NCBI GenBank assembly: GCA_017550105.1
Contig: JAFYLQ010000049.1
Location: 1 to 64,000 of the forward strand
Direction of reading: 5' to 3'
Source: Clostridia bacterium
GTDB taxonomy: Bacteria > Bacillota > Clostridia > Oscillospirales > Acutalibacteraceae
Length of the DNA stretch: 64,000 nucleotides
The stretch's first letter is position 1. The number at the start of each line of letters is the position of its first letter. The translations under genes were made by a program, and so were the position numbers. Positions 51,785-59,604 of the stretch are shown piece by piece. Under the pieces are notes generated by a model. The model saw only the letters and a program-made list of their open reading frames with translations. It ran no database searches and was not told where the DNA came from.

Positions 51785-53728
51785 TTAAATAATCTCAACC
51801 ATCTGATGAATATTGACTTCGGGTACGGTAAAATTCACTCTGCCGTCAACAAAGGCAAAATCAAGGCATTCGCCCGAGGGGACAAGCCTTACGGACGAGG
51901 TTTTTTCGTCACGCTTTACGCTACACTTAACGTTGTAAAGGGGAATGGTGTCCTCAATTACCTCGGTGTTTTTGCCTCTTAAGGTTGTGTGGGCGAAAAG
52001 AAGGTGGAGAATATTTCGGTTCTCATTTTCCTGTTTAGTGTAAGTCATAACTGCTTTGTCGGGTATATTTACCAATACCTGTATTTCATCACCGAGCAGT
52101 CTTTTAAGAATATATGTAAAGAGTTCTTTAAAATAAATATGTCCGTGATTTGCATAAGCGGTAAAAATATCCCAACCCACGTATGCAATATTATCATTAA
52201 TAACAGCACCGCAGAATTTTTCTTCGGGATTATTGGGAGCGTGCATATGTGAGCAGAAATGCTCAAGGGTTCTGTTGAAATAGGGGTTCTGCATAAGAGC
52301 AACAACCTCACCCTCGGTTGCATTGAATTTATTAAAATCGCAACGCATTATATATTCTGTTTTGCCGTTGACTGTTTCAAACTCGGGGATAAAATAAGTG
52401 GGATTAAACTCGTTTTTGCCCTGATAATTAGCACCAAAATCAAGGATGAATTTGCCGTCCTTTACTATTGATTCGCCTGTGGCAATAATTTTACCGCCCT
52501 TTTTCAGATATTCCTTTATCTTTTCGGTCATTTCAGTCGAGAAGCCTGAAACGTCGGGAAGAATTAGCAGCTTGTAGTCGGACAAATCGGCTGTTTCGTC
52601 GATGAAATTGTAAAGAAGATGGCCTTCTAAAAGCATACGGTTTGCACCAACGTCCGCTTTAACGTCCCTGTTACCCGTTATGGCTTCGGCACTTAAAACC
52701 GCAATATCAGCAAGGTTTACGGCACCGTTTAACCAAGGCTCCTTCTCCTCAATTAATGAGTATGCCTTGCCTATAAGGTTGTAGGTTGCCATATTCATTT
52801 CGGAAAGGGGGTGCATCTGGTCACCAATGGAGCAGCCTGCTCCGTTTGCAACGCTCAAAGCGGTTTCATAAATAAGTGCATTGGGGTGCTTATAGCCGCC
52901 GAATTCACCCCAACTGTGGTGGAATTTGCCGGTCATACCCAAAAATTCCTTGTCCTTAACTGTGCGCACGTATGCGGCAGAAAGGGGAAAGTGGTCGTAG
53001 CCCCAACCGCCTGTGGGCAGGCTTTCAAGCTCAAGGTGGGTGTTTTTGTCAATATAGCGGTAGTCACCTTTGGGAATATGACCGCCGTTATGGAATATTG
53101 TTGTAGTGTCACTGTGCTTTCTTACGGCTTCGTTGGTTCTTTCAAGATATTTGTTAAATACTATCTGAGCATGCTTAAGGCAGTCCTCCTCGTTTTCAGC
53201 GTCAAGACCGAGAGCCTTCATATCCTTAACACATTTTTCGCACACACATATTCTGGGTGCAATAATATCAAGAAAAATACCGCAGGGGTTATATTTAATC
53301 ATAACCTCCTCAATCTGTGCGCAAAGAAGGTCGAGGTATCCTGTATTAAAGCAAAGCACGTGGAAGTGGACCTCGTTAAAGTATTCCTCCATATCCTTGG
53401 GGTCAAGGGAATACCACCAACGCCATTCGGGATGTCTTACAAATTCCTTTTCATCATAGCCTGCCGAAATATAAACGGGCGCATTAACGCCGAGCTCCTT
53501 ACAGGCTTCAAGCTGTGCGCCTAAAAGGTCAAAATCAAGTTGTGGGTGAATTTCGTTGACCTCGGTGGGATGATAGGACCAACCGTGATGGCATTTTGAA
53601 AAAACCGTTATGGAGTCAACGTGACCCGCCTTTAATGCCTTTTGGAACTGTTCCTTTGAAAAGTTGTTGCCCACGGGCACTAATTCACTTGTGTGAAAAT
53701 CAAGATGTACCTGTCTTTTTCTGAGCAT
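51785..53728 (-). CDS. GHL6/GH42-trimerisation glycoside hydrolase, GH151-like (putative alpha-L-fucosidase)
   Basis: A 647-residue protein. Residues 1-340 form a TIM barrel of the GHL6 type: RQVHLDFHTSELVPVG, TVFSKCHHGWSYHPTEVNEI, GIFLDIIAPRICVCEKCVKD and LELESLPTGGWGYDHFPLSA. Residues about 370-570 match the beta-galactosidase trimerisation fold (YKLLILPDVSGFSTEMTEKI, YLKKGGKIIATGE). From memory this architecture is that of GH151, for which alpha-L-fucosidase activity has been reported; the assignment is an inference. No signal peptide, so it acts in the cytoplasm on imported oligosaccharides, unlike the exported esterase beside it. Confidence 0.75.
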   Translation of the reverse strand: MLRKRQVHLDFHTSELVPVGNNFSKEQFQKALKAGHVDSITVFSKCHHGWSYHPTEVNEIHPQLDFDLLGAQLEACKELGVNAPVYISAGYDEKEFVRHPEWRWWYSLDPKDMEEYFNEVHFHVLCFNTGYLDLLCAQIEEVMIKYNPCGIFLDIIAPRICVCEKCVKDMKALGLDAENEEDCLKHAQIVFNKYLERTNEAVRKHSDTTTIFHNGGHIPKGDYRYIDKNTHLELESLPTGGWGYDHFPLSAAYVRTVKDKEFLGMTGKFHHSWGEFGGYKHPNALIYETALSVANGAGCSIGDQMHPLSEMNMATYNLIGKAYSLIEEKEPWLNGAVNLADIAVLSAEAITGNRDVKADVGANRMLLEGHLLYNFIDETADLSDYKLLILPDVSGFSTEMTEKIKEYLKKGGKIIATGESIVKDGKFILDFGANYQGKNEFNPTYFIPEFETVNGKTEYIMRCDFNKFNATEGEVVALMQNPYFNRTLEHFCSHMHAPNNPEEKFCGAVINDNIAYVGWDIFTAYANHGHIYFKELFTYILKRLLGDEIQVLVNIPDKAVMTYTKQENENRNILHLLFAHTTLRGKNTEVIEDTIPLYNVKCSVKRDEKTSSVRLVPSGECLDFAFVDGRVNFTVPEVNIHQMVEII

Positions 53729-53757
53729 AATATAGCCTCCGTTTGTGTGATACCAAG

Positions 53758-53787
53758 ATTATACAATTATTTGCCGCCATTATTCAA
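53758..53787 (-). promoter_or_regulatory. Promoter of GH151-like operon
   Basis: On the minus strand TTGAAT (53782-53787), 18-base spacer, TATAAT (53758-53763), about 30 bases ahead of the ATG. Confidence 0.7.
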
Positions 53788-53902
53788 TTACGAAAGTGCA
53801 TAAAAATAAAGGGGGTTATTTGTATTAAATGTAGCCACGTTTATTTCATCATCTTATTGTAGGGGGATGAATTTTGTGGTATTATTTTACAGAGGTGATT
53901 TT

Positions 53903-54688
53903 ATGCGCTATGCTGCAGACCACGATTATCACATTCATTCAACGGTTTCACCCTGTTGCCACGATGAAAATCAGACCCCCGAGGCAATATTGAAATATGC
54001 TAAAGAGAATAATTTTAAAAAGGTGTGCCTGACAAATCATCTGTGGGATGAAAAGGTGCAAAGCGAAGCCGAATGGCACGACGGTCAACGCTTTTGCTGT
54101 CTTGAGTCGGTTTTGCCCTTGCCCAAGGACGAGCAGGTGGATTTTTTGTTCGGTGCCGAAATAGATATGGACTATAATTTTGTTCTGGGTGTTAGCCCCG
54201 AAAGATATGACGTATTCGACTTTATGGTAATATCCACAACCCATCTGCACCTTGCGGGGAATACCGTAAGGACAAAAATACAATCACCCGAGGAAGCGGC
54301 AGAGCAATGGGTTTTACGCTTTAAAGAATTGCTTAAAAAGGACCTGCCGTGGCACAAAACGGGTATTGCACACCTGACCTGCGGACATATTATGAAGGGC
54401 AGAACTGCCGAGGTTTTACCCTTTATTGACGATGCAACACTTTACGAGCTTTTTGGGGATTCTGCTAAAAAGGGATTGGGTATCGAGCTTAACACAAAAA
54501 CCCTTTTCAGCTCAGATGAGGAAAAGAATATAATGCTCAGACCCTATTACATCGCCAAGGACTGCGGGTGCAAGTTTTATCTTGGCAGCGACTCCCATAA
54601 AAACGAAGCCCTTAAGGGTGCCAAGGATAATTTTGAACGCATAATAACCCTTCTTGATTTGCAGGAAGAGGATAAATTCAGGCTATAA
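53903..54688 (+). CDS. PHP-domain phosphoesterase, histidinol-phosphatase-like
   Basis: A 261-residue PHP protein from ATG 53903, behind AGAGGTGATTTT. The metal-binding motifs are DYHIHSTVSPCCHDE, CLTNHLWDE, FLFGAEIDM, TTHLHL and LGSDSHKNEALKGAK, which is the complete PHP set. It is expected to hydrolyse a phosphoester in the cytoplasm. No his genes are nearby, so a true histidinol phosphatase is less likely; a second PHP protein lies at the right end of the window. Confidence 0.8.
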   Translation: MRYAADHDYHIHSTVSPCCHDENQTPEAILKYAKENNFKKVCLTNHLWDEKVQSEAEWHDGQRFCCLESVLPLPKDEQVDFLFGAEIDMDYNFVLGVSPERYDVFDFMVISTTHLHLAGNTVRTKIQSPEEAAEQWVLRFKELLKKDLPWHKTGIAHLTCGHIMKGRTAEVLPFIDDATLYELFGDSAKKGLGIELNTKTLFSSDEEKNIMLRPYYIAKDCGCKFYLGSDSHKNEALKGAKDNFERIITLLDLQEEDKFRL

Positions 54689-54729
54689 AATACAGCCAAA
54701 ATATTTTTGAAAAAATTTTTAAAAAAGTG

Positions 54730-54758
54730 TTGACAAATCCGCTTTTAGGTGGTATAGT
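54730..54758 (+). promoter_or_regulatory. tRNA-Leu promoter
   Basis: TTGACA (54730-54735), 17-base spacer, TATAGT (54753-54758), 12 bases before the tRNA. Confidence 0.82.
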
Positions 54759-54770
54759 ATCTAAGCACTC

Positions 54771-54854
54771 GCGAGAGTGGCGGAATCGGCAGACGCGCAC
54801 GTTTGAGGGGCGTGTGGTAATCCCGTACGGGTTCAAGTCCCGTCTCTCGCACCA
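54771..54854 (+). tRNA. tRNA-Leu (GAG)
   Basis: Eighty-four bases including an encoded CCA. Acceptor GCGAGAG pairs with CTCTCGC; anticodon stem CACGT/GCGTG encloses loop TTGAGGG with anticodon GAG; the long variable arm (GTAATCCCGTAC) is that of a class II tRNA; GTTCAAGTC is the T loop. Its 3' end is partly repeated at 59407-59419. Confidence 0.95.
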
Positions 54855-54855
54855 A
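54843..54855 (+). repeat. Candidate att site, left copy
   Basis: Thirteen bases at the 3' end of tRNA-Leu, identical to 59407-59419. Confidence 0.55.
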
Positions 54856-54888
54856 GACCTTGGTTATTTGACCAAGGTCTTTTTTCTT
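54855..54888 (+). terminator. tRNA-Leu terminator
   Basis: Perfect 10-base stem (54855-54864 with 54871-54880, six-base loop) followed by TTTTTCTTTTTT. 54889-55198 beyond it is AT-rich and gene-free; I see no feature in it. Confidence 0.88.
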
Positions 54889-55198
54889 TTTTCAAAAGAT
54901 GTTTGATAACAAATAAAGATAAACATAAAATTGATATGGGATTATTTCTATTATAGTTTCGATTCTCGTTATTTACATTTACTACAAAAAATGCTATCAT
55001 AATTATAGAACATCTTTTTCGTAAAAATTTACTTTCATTATTTTTAAAAGAGCAATGTGTACCCTAACTAAATTCAATTAAACCAGAGGAATTTTATGAT
55101 TGGATTAATATAAAAAAATAAAACTATAGTTTAGAAAAAAGCAAAATGGGCAATTGATACACAACAAAACATTTATTTATCGATATTGTGAGGACACT

Positions 55199-56233
55199 AT
55201 GAATTATATTGGTTCTAAATATTCTTTAATAGATTTCTTAGAGGAATCTATTAATAAAACCTTAAAATTGTGCGGCGAAGATAGAAAACCATCCGAAATG
55301 GTATTTGCCGATTTGTTTGCTGGAACAGGTGTAGTTAGCGGTTCATTTAAAAAACAGGGCTATTCTATAATAGCAAACGACATTCAATACTATAGTTACG
55401 TTATAACAAAACACATGATTGAAAATAACGGAAACTTGGATAAAAAACATTGCAATGAACTTATTGATGAACTGAATGGTTTGGTTGGGATAGAAGGTTT
55501 CATTTATAAAAACTATTCTTACGAAGGAACAGCAGAACAAGAATTCAGAAGAATGTATTTTTCGGAATACAATGCTAAGAAATGTGATGCGATAAGAACT
55601 ACTATCGAAGAATGGCTGGTTAATGGTAAAATAAATGAAAATGAATACTTTTTCCTGCTAGGTTCTTTAATCAACAGTATTGACAAATGCGCTAATACTG
55701 CCTCAGTGTACGGAGCTTTTTTGAAAAAACTAAAGAAATCCGCATTGAAAGAAATGGAATTATCACCACTTCCAATCATGCAAGGTTCTGTTGAATGCAA
55801 AGTTTATAATGAAGATATTAGTAAGCTAATTAAAAAAGTTTCGGGCGATATTCTTTATTTAGATCCTCCATACAATGCCCGCCAGTATTGTTCTAATTAT
55901 CATATGCTTGAAACGATAGCAAAATATGACAATCCCGAAATCAAAGGTAAAACGGGATTGAGAAATTATGAAGAGCAAAAAAGTGTGTTTTGTATGAAAA
56001 ATAAAGTTGAAGAAGCGTTTGCTGAATTGATTAAAAACGCAAAATTCAAATACATATTTTTAAGTTATAACAACGAGGGATTAATGTCTTTTGATACTAT
56101 CGAAAAAACAATGAAAAAATATGGTAAATATAAAGTCTATATGCAACAATATCGTCGTTTTAAAGCGGATAATGCAAGAGATTGTAAATCTGATTCAACG
56201 ATTGAATATTTACACTGCTTAATAAAGGAGTAA
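55199..56233 (+). CDS. DNA adenine methyltransferase, D12/DPPY class
   Basis: A 344-residue N6-adenine methyltransferase from ATG 55199, behind GTGAGG. Motif I is FADLFAGTGVVSGSFKKQGY, motif IV YLDPPYNARQYCSNYHMLET, and the start MNYIGSKYSLIDFLEESINK is the target-side N-terminal motif of this class. The NARQYxxNYHxLET extension after DPPY is shared with the FokI/NlaIII-like branch as I recall it. It should protect host DNA from the nucleases on the opposite strand. High A content differs from the flanking chromosome. Confidence 0.88.
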   Translation: MNYIGSKYSLIDFLEESINKTLKLCGEDRKPSEMVFADLFAGTGVVSGSFKKQGYSIIANDIQYYSYVITKHMIENNGNLDKKHCNELIDELNGLVGIEGFIYKNYSYEGTAEQEFRRMYFSEYNAKKCDAIRTTIEEWLVNGKINENEYFFLLGSLINSIDKCANTASVYGAFLKKLKKSALKEMELSPLPIMQGSVECKVYNEDISKLIKKVSGDILYLDPPYNARQYCSNYHMLETIAKYDNPEIKGKTGLRNYEEQKSVFCMKNKVEEAFAELIKNAKFKYIFLSYNNEGLMSFDTIEKTMKKYGKYKVYMQQYRRFKADNARDCKSDSTIEYLHCLIKE

Positions 56234-56236
56234 ACT

Positions 56237-56394
56237 ATGGAAGAAACTTTGGTAAGAAACGTGGGCAAATCGCACACAATGTAAAAGAAGCGTTGACTAC
56301 TACATATAATTTCTCAATTGAAAAAACTGCAATAAATGCGTTGCTTAATGACACATTAAGCGAAATCGATAAAAAAGTGGAAAGGTTAATTTGA
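56237..56394 (+). pseudogene. Small gene broken by a one-base shift
   Basis: ATG 56237 has a good ribosome site (AAAGGAG, six bases ahead) but stops after 15 codons (MEETLVRNVGKSHTM). If the frame moves back one base after codon 11 (at the AAA of 56267-56269), it continues for 41 further codons as IAHNVKEALTTTYNF, then SIEKTAINALLNDTLSEIDK and KVERLI, to TGA 56392-56394. The restored 52-residue product is sensible and helical. Likely one A was lost from a run of four (mutation or assembly error). Two bases later the next methyltransferase gene begins. Confidence 0.5.
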
Positions 56395-56396
56395 TT

Positions 56397-57185
56397 ATGG
56401 GTAGGATAAACGACCTTGATATGTCAAAATGGAAGGAAATTAACGATGTGTGGCTAGATAGTCTTTGGATAATTCCACAAAGAGATAATTCTGGAGCTCA
56501 TGATGGTCATTATCACGGAAATTTCGTTCCTCAAATTCCGCATCAGCTTTTGACACGATACACAAAGGCTGGAGATTTTGTTTTAGACCCTTTCGCAGGA
56601 AGTGGAACTACCTTGATAGAAGCTCAACGAATGGGAAGAAACTCTATAGGCATCGAATTACAACAAGATGTAGCAATGGAAGCTATTAAAAGAATTCACT
56701 CAGAACAAAGAGAAGGAATTATAGCTGATACTTTTGTGGATGATAGCAGAACATTTGACACGAATAGAATATTAAGCACATACAATATTAAAAATGTGCA
56801 GTTTATAATTTATCATCCTCCATATTGGGATATTATAAAATTTAGTGAAGACGGAAACGATTTATCTAATGCTAAAACCTTAGAGGCATTCATAGAAAAT
56901 TTCCGATTAGTTGTACGAAACACTTCGGCAATATTGGAAAAAGGAAGATATTGTGCTGTAGTAATCGGAGATAAGTATGCAAATAGCCAACTAGTCCCGC
57001 TGGGCTTCTACTGTATGCAAGCAATGCAGCAAGAAGGGCTAACTCTTAAAGCCACGATTGTAAAGAATTTTGAAGAAACTAAGGGCAAAGCAAATCAAAA
57101 AGCCCTTTGGAGACAAAGAGCTTTACAAAATGGCTTGTATCTATTTAAACACGAATATATTTTCTTATTCAAAAAGGAGAAGTGA
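56397..57185 (+). CDS. Second DNA methyltransferase, beta-class (N4-cytosine or N6-adenine)
   Basis: A 262-residue enzyme from ATG 56397. Catalytic motif IV is IIYHPPYWDIIKFSEDGN (HPPY in place of DPPY or SPPY) and comes after the SAM site DFVLDPFAGSGTTLIEAQRM, GRNSIGIELQ, although in linear order motif I precedes it; QFIIYHPPYW is at about residue 135. The N-terminal DVWLDSLWIIPQRDNSGAHD and YHGNFVPQIPHQLLTRYTKA are common in solitary and type II beta methyltransferases. A second methyltransferase of another type suggests an asymmetric recognition site, each enzyme modifying one strand (inference). Confidence 0.85.
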   Translation: MGRINDLDMSKWKEINDVWLDSLWIIPQRDNSGAHDGHYHGNFVPQIPHQLLTRYTKAGDFVLDPFAGSGTTLIEAQRMGRNSIGIELQQDVAMEAIKRIHSEQREGIIADTFVDDSRTFDTNRILSTYNIKNVQFIIYHPPYWDIIKFSEDGNDLSNAKTLEAFIENFRLVVRNTSAILEKGRYCAVVIGDKYANSQLVPLGFYCMQAMQQEGLTLKATIVKNFEETKGKANQKALWRQRALQNGLYLFKHEYIFLFKKEK

Positions 57186-57201
57186 AACACTTCTCCTTTT
57201 T
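57171..57201. terminator. Bidirectional terminator between methyltransferase and nuclease genes
   Basis: Perfect 14-base stem (57171-57184 with 57188-57201, three-base loop) that overlaps the stop codon of the methyltransferase gene; it ends both convergent transcripts. Confidence 0.88.
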
Positions 57202-57204
57202 GTT

Positions 57205-58335
57205 TTACAAGTATTTATTTAGTTCTATTTTATTGCCGACAATTTCAAAGCCAATATACTCCAAATCTCCAACATCAACATTTGTTATATCAAATTTGAA
57301 ACTCTGATAATGGTCTTTGAGCGCATTCGAAAGTTTTCCTTTTGCCACAATACACGGAATTACGTGTATCTTTTTATGCGCATACTTAGGAATAACATAA
57401 TATGATAACCATTCTAAGTACCAAGGAATCTGATAGTCTACAATAGCTCTACTAGGTGCTTCATCTTTTAACTCTATCAACTTTATAAACACATCATTAT
57501 CTGTTTCTTGCTTTAAAACAAGATCAATACGTTGCATTCCAACACCACAAGATACCTCATTTCCTATCCAAACATCTTCATTCTTGAGAGGCAATAAAAT
57601 ATCTCTATAATCGTTGCTGTCAAAATTTTGTGTTAAATATGCTTGCAAATGGGTTTCAAAGGCATTATTGCGATTAAATTTATATAAAAGCCTGTCTTTT
57701 ATATTCATTGAAGTTTGATTGCCAAGATAATCGTTTTTTTCGTTAAAAGCTTCAATTTCTTTAGTTGTTGAATTAAAAGTATAGTTTGTAGAGCCAATTA
57801 TCGTATTATTGTTTTTTGCTTTTAACTTTTTTAACAAGTCATCATATTCATAATCCATTATCATTGTGCATCCGCGATTGCCTTTTAGTTTTCGATAAAT
57901 CAAGCTCCAGCAGAGATCAGACGGATGTGTTTTTTCACTCAATGAATCTAAAAATTCGTGTTCTGTTATTCCTTTACTATACACGTTTTTGCCAGAAATA
58001 AGAATTCTAAATGATAAACCCTTCTTGAGTTTATCAACCAAATAGTTGTTTTCATCATTTTCGTCAAAAAATGGCAGGGATTCTGCTTGGAAGACACCAT
58101 AAAACATACCCGGATCACCATTGGCTGACTGGAGATAAAAGATGATATTATCTCCAATTCTTATTCTAGAAATATCTGCAATCATTCCCACAAGCATTCT
58201 CTCGGTCGTTGCAGGATATGGAACATTTGCATTGAATAAAAAATTAGACTGTTTATCTTTTGCTCCTGTTCCCGCGAATTTATATTCAAGATGGTATTTA
58301 AATGTATTTATATCTACAACAAAAACATGTGTCAT
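57205..58335 (-). CDS. EVE-like/PD-(D/E)XK nuclease
   Basis: A 376-residue protein from ATG 58335, behind AGGAGAAGAAA; an upstream extension overlaps the HNH gene and is unlikely. Residues 1-160 resemble the EVE/YTH-like modified-base-binding fold: RIRIGDNIIFYLQSANGDPG, MFYGVFQAESLPFFDEND and YSKGITEHEFLDSL. Residues about 225-376 look like a NucS/DUF91-type PD-(D/E)XK nuclease: EVSCGVGMQRIDLVLKQ, then IKLIELKDEAPSRA (D ... E-x-K) and DYQIPWYLEWLSYYVIPKY. Such pairing is known in modification-dependent nucleases. It could cut DNA bearing foreign modification, or be the restriction partner of the adjacent methyltransferases. Confidence 0.7.
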   Translation of the reverse strand: MTHVFVVDINTFKYHLEYKFAGTGAKDKQSNFLFNANVPYPATTERMLVGMIADISRIRIGDNIIFYLQSANGDPGMFYGVFQAESLPFFDENDENNYLVDKLKKGLSFRILISGKNVYSKGITEHEFLDSLSEKTHPSDLCWSLIYRKLKGNRGCTMIMDYEYDDLLKKLKAKNNNTIIGSTNYTFNSTTKEIEAFNEKNDYLGNQTSMNIKDRLLYKFNRNNAFETHLQAYLTQNFDSNDYRDILLPLKNEDVWIGNEVSCGVGMQRIDLVLKQETDNDVFIKLIELKDEAPSRAIVDYQIPWYLEWLSYYVIPKYAHKKIHVIPCIVAKGKLSNALKDHYQSFKFDITNVDVGDLEYIGFEIVGNKIELNKYL

Positions 58336-58336
58336 T

Positions 58337-58948
58337 TTATTTCTTCTCCTCCAAATGACTTCTAAATTCAATTGGATCATACCAATAACAGCCCTCACAC
58401 GCGTTTTCTTCATTGTTATGAGTTGGGCCACCTTTATAGTATGCCATTGGATAACCTAGTTGCCTTGCATCATAACGAATACCCGTTCTGCGGCATTCAA
58501 TGCAAAATTGACGCTTTGCATCATTTGCAGCTTTGCTTAACGGTTGAAAATCTTCATATCTTTGGTCTTCGTTAAGCATTACTCTTCCTTCGTTTTTCAT
58601 TCCATTTTTATGATCAACTTCTGGATTGGATGTTCCAAGAACTACACATCGTTGAGATTGCATTGCACGTTTAATAGTAGGATCAATATAAGACGAATAC
58701 GGGTCACCTGTATTAAATCCGACAGTTCGTATTGCATCTGTTCTGTTGCCTGGAGTTATGCTTTTATCTCTCTCAACAATATACTTTCTGCCGAAAGAAC
58801 CATCATCCCTTGACCATCCAGCACCATTGAGAAGTTGTAATCCTTGATATTCACCTACAAATTCATCCACGCTAACCCATCTGCTACATCCATTTTCATC
58901 AACCTGAGCTAATTCTTCAAATAATTGTATTTTTGTCTTTCTTGGCAT
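58337..58948 (-). CDS. HNH restriction endonuclease
   Basis: A 203-residue protein with an HNH (beta-beta-alpha metal) site: CVVLGTSNPEVDHKNGMKNE, then DFQPLSKAANDAKRQFCIEC. EVDHKNG gives the catalytic histidine and the ANDAKR helix the last residue. Cysteines CIEC and ACEGCYWY may bind a structural zinc. The N-terminal part, DEFVGEYQGLQLLNGAGWSR, is unfamiliar and probably sets target recognition. It is 11 bases behind the controller gene and one base before the next nuclease gene, so the three form an operon. Target site unknown. Confidence 0.8.
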   Translation of the reverse strand: MPRKTKIQLFEELAQVDENGCSRWVSVDEFVGEYQGLQLLNGAGWSRDDGSFGRKYIVERDKSITPGNRTDAIRTVGFNTGDPYSSYIDPTIKRAMQSQRCVVLGTSNPEVDHKNGMKNEGRVMLNEDQRYEDFQPLSKAANDAKRQFCIECRRTGIRYDARQLGYPMAYYKGGPTHNNEENACEGCYWYDPIEFRSHLEEKK

Positions 58949-58959
58949 TTTGAAACTCC

Positions 58960-59169
58960 TTATTCAAAAGTGAAAAATTCTGCTAAACTAACATTTAATG
59001 CTGTTGCTAATTTTTCAATATTTACAATAGATATGTTGCGTTTACCACTTTCAACACTGGTTATGTATGTCCTGTCAAGTTCGACCATAGCAGCCAATTC
59101 TTCTTGACTAACACCAAGTTTATTACGTAATTCTCTTATTCTTTTTCCAACAACCTGTTTAATATCCAT
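58960..59169 (-). CDS. Restriction-modification controller (C) protein, XRE family
   Basis: A 69-residue helix-turn-helix protein: IKQVVGKRIRELRNKLGVSQ, EELAAMVELDRTYITSVESG and KRNISIVNIEKLATALNVSL. Size and sequence match C proteins of type II systems, which first activate then repress their own operon by binding C-boxes, giving delayed nuclease expression after entry into a new host. Matching C-boxes stand upstream. ATG is behind AAGAAGGGTTG. Confidence 0.88.
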   Translation of the reverse strand: MDIKQVVGKRIRELRNKLGVSQEELAAMVELDRTYITSVESGKRNISIVNIEKLATALNVSLAEFFTFE

Positions 59170-59202
59170 AATACAACCCTTCTTAACACAATGTGTATAT
59201 AA

Positions 59203-59249
59203 ATTATATCAAGAACGTGACTTATTTCACAACGGACTTTAAGTCACAT
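59203..59249 (-). promoter_or_regulatory. C-boxes and promoter of the controller-nuclease operon
   Basis: On the minus strand 59249-59214 reads ATGTGACTTAAAGTCC then GTTGTGAAATAAGTCAC: two GACT-n3-AGTC-like half-palindromes with a GT-rich centre, arranged as in C.AhdI-type operators. TATAAT lies at 59203-59208, and the downstream C-box overlaps the expected -35 position (17 bases away), as expected for a self-regulated promoter. Confidence 0.75.
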
Positions 59250-59406
59250 TGGTTCATTGCCAAAACCTATATAATTACTAACAAAGTCAAATATTGCTTT
59301 TATTAAAGAATATATTTCAAAAAGTCTGTTCCAACTACGTTGTCTACCCTATTCCAACCGAGTGGGGTCTTTTTCTGCCCATATTCCCCAACTCCCCAAA
59401 ATCTCA

Positions 59407-59419
59407 TCTCTCGCACCAA
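59407..59419 (+). repeat. Candidate att site, right copy
   Basis: Thirteen bases identical to the tRNA-Leu 3' end. The rest of 59250-59606 holds no gene; it contains two terminators. Confidence 0.55.
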
Positions 59420-59423
59420 AAAA

Positions 59424-59453
59424 GCGACACCCAAAAGGGTGTCGTTCTTTTTT
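59424..59453. terminator. Terminator right of island
   Basis: Nine-base stem GCGACACCC with GGGTGTCGT (one G-T end pair, loop AAAA), A-run before and T-run after. Its position, just after the tRNA-end copy, suggests it is the original tRNA-Leu terminator region or an element end. Confidence 0.7.
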
Positions 59454-59552
59454 TGGTGCAATGAAATTTGCCTGACGGCGAGTTCTATTTTCTGCGAAAG
59501 TGATATTGCTACGCAGTGATATTCGGCAAACGGATATATTGCATAAAATATA

Positions 59553-59590
59553 AAAACCGCAAATCCTTTAATCGGGAGTTGCGGTTTTTT
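59553..59590. terminator. Terminator of the GH92 gene
   Basis: Ten-base stem (59553-59562 with 59579-59588) with a 16-base loop, A/T runs on both sides; ends the minus-strand GH92 gene. Confidence 0.75.
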
Positions 59591-59604
59591 CTGTATTGAA
59601 CAAA

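Larger units (their letters stand above)
54843..59419. mobile_element. tRNA-Leu-associated restriction-modification island
   Basis: TCTCTCGCACCAA, the 3' end of tRNA-Leu with its first following base, occurs at 54843-54855 and again at 59407-59419. Between the two lie only restriction-modification genes with clearly more AT-rich, A-rich codon use than the flanking genes. A direct repeat of a tRNA 3' end is the usual footprint of tyrosine-integrase site-specific insertion. No integrase or excisionase gene is inside, so the element would be a non-autonomous or decayed one. Confidence 0.55.

Noticed and set aside
52811..53524. 237-codon plus-strand frame opposite the GH151-like gene
   Set aside because: Length is impressive, but it mirrors a conserved hydrolase and has no ribosome site or recognisable motif.
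54889..55198. Remains of an integrase gene next to tRNA-Leu
   Set aside because: The AT-rich stretch has no frame with integrase motifs on either strand.
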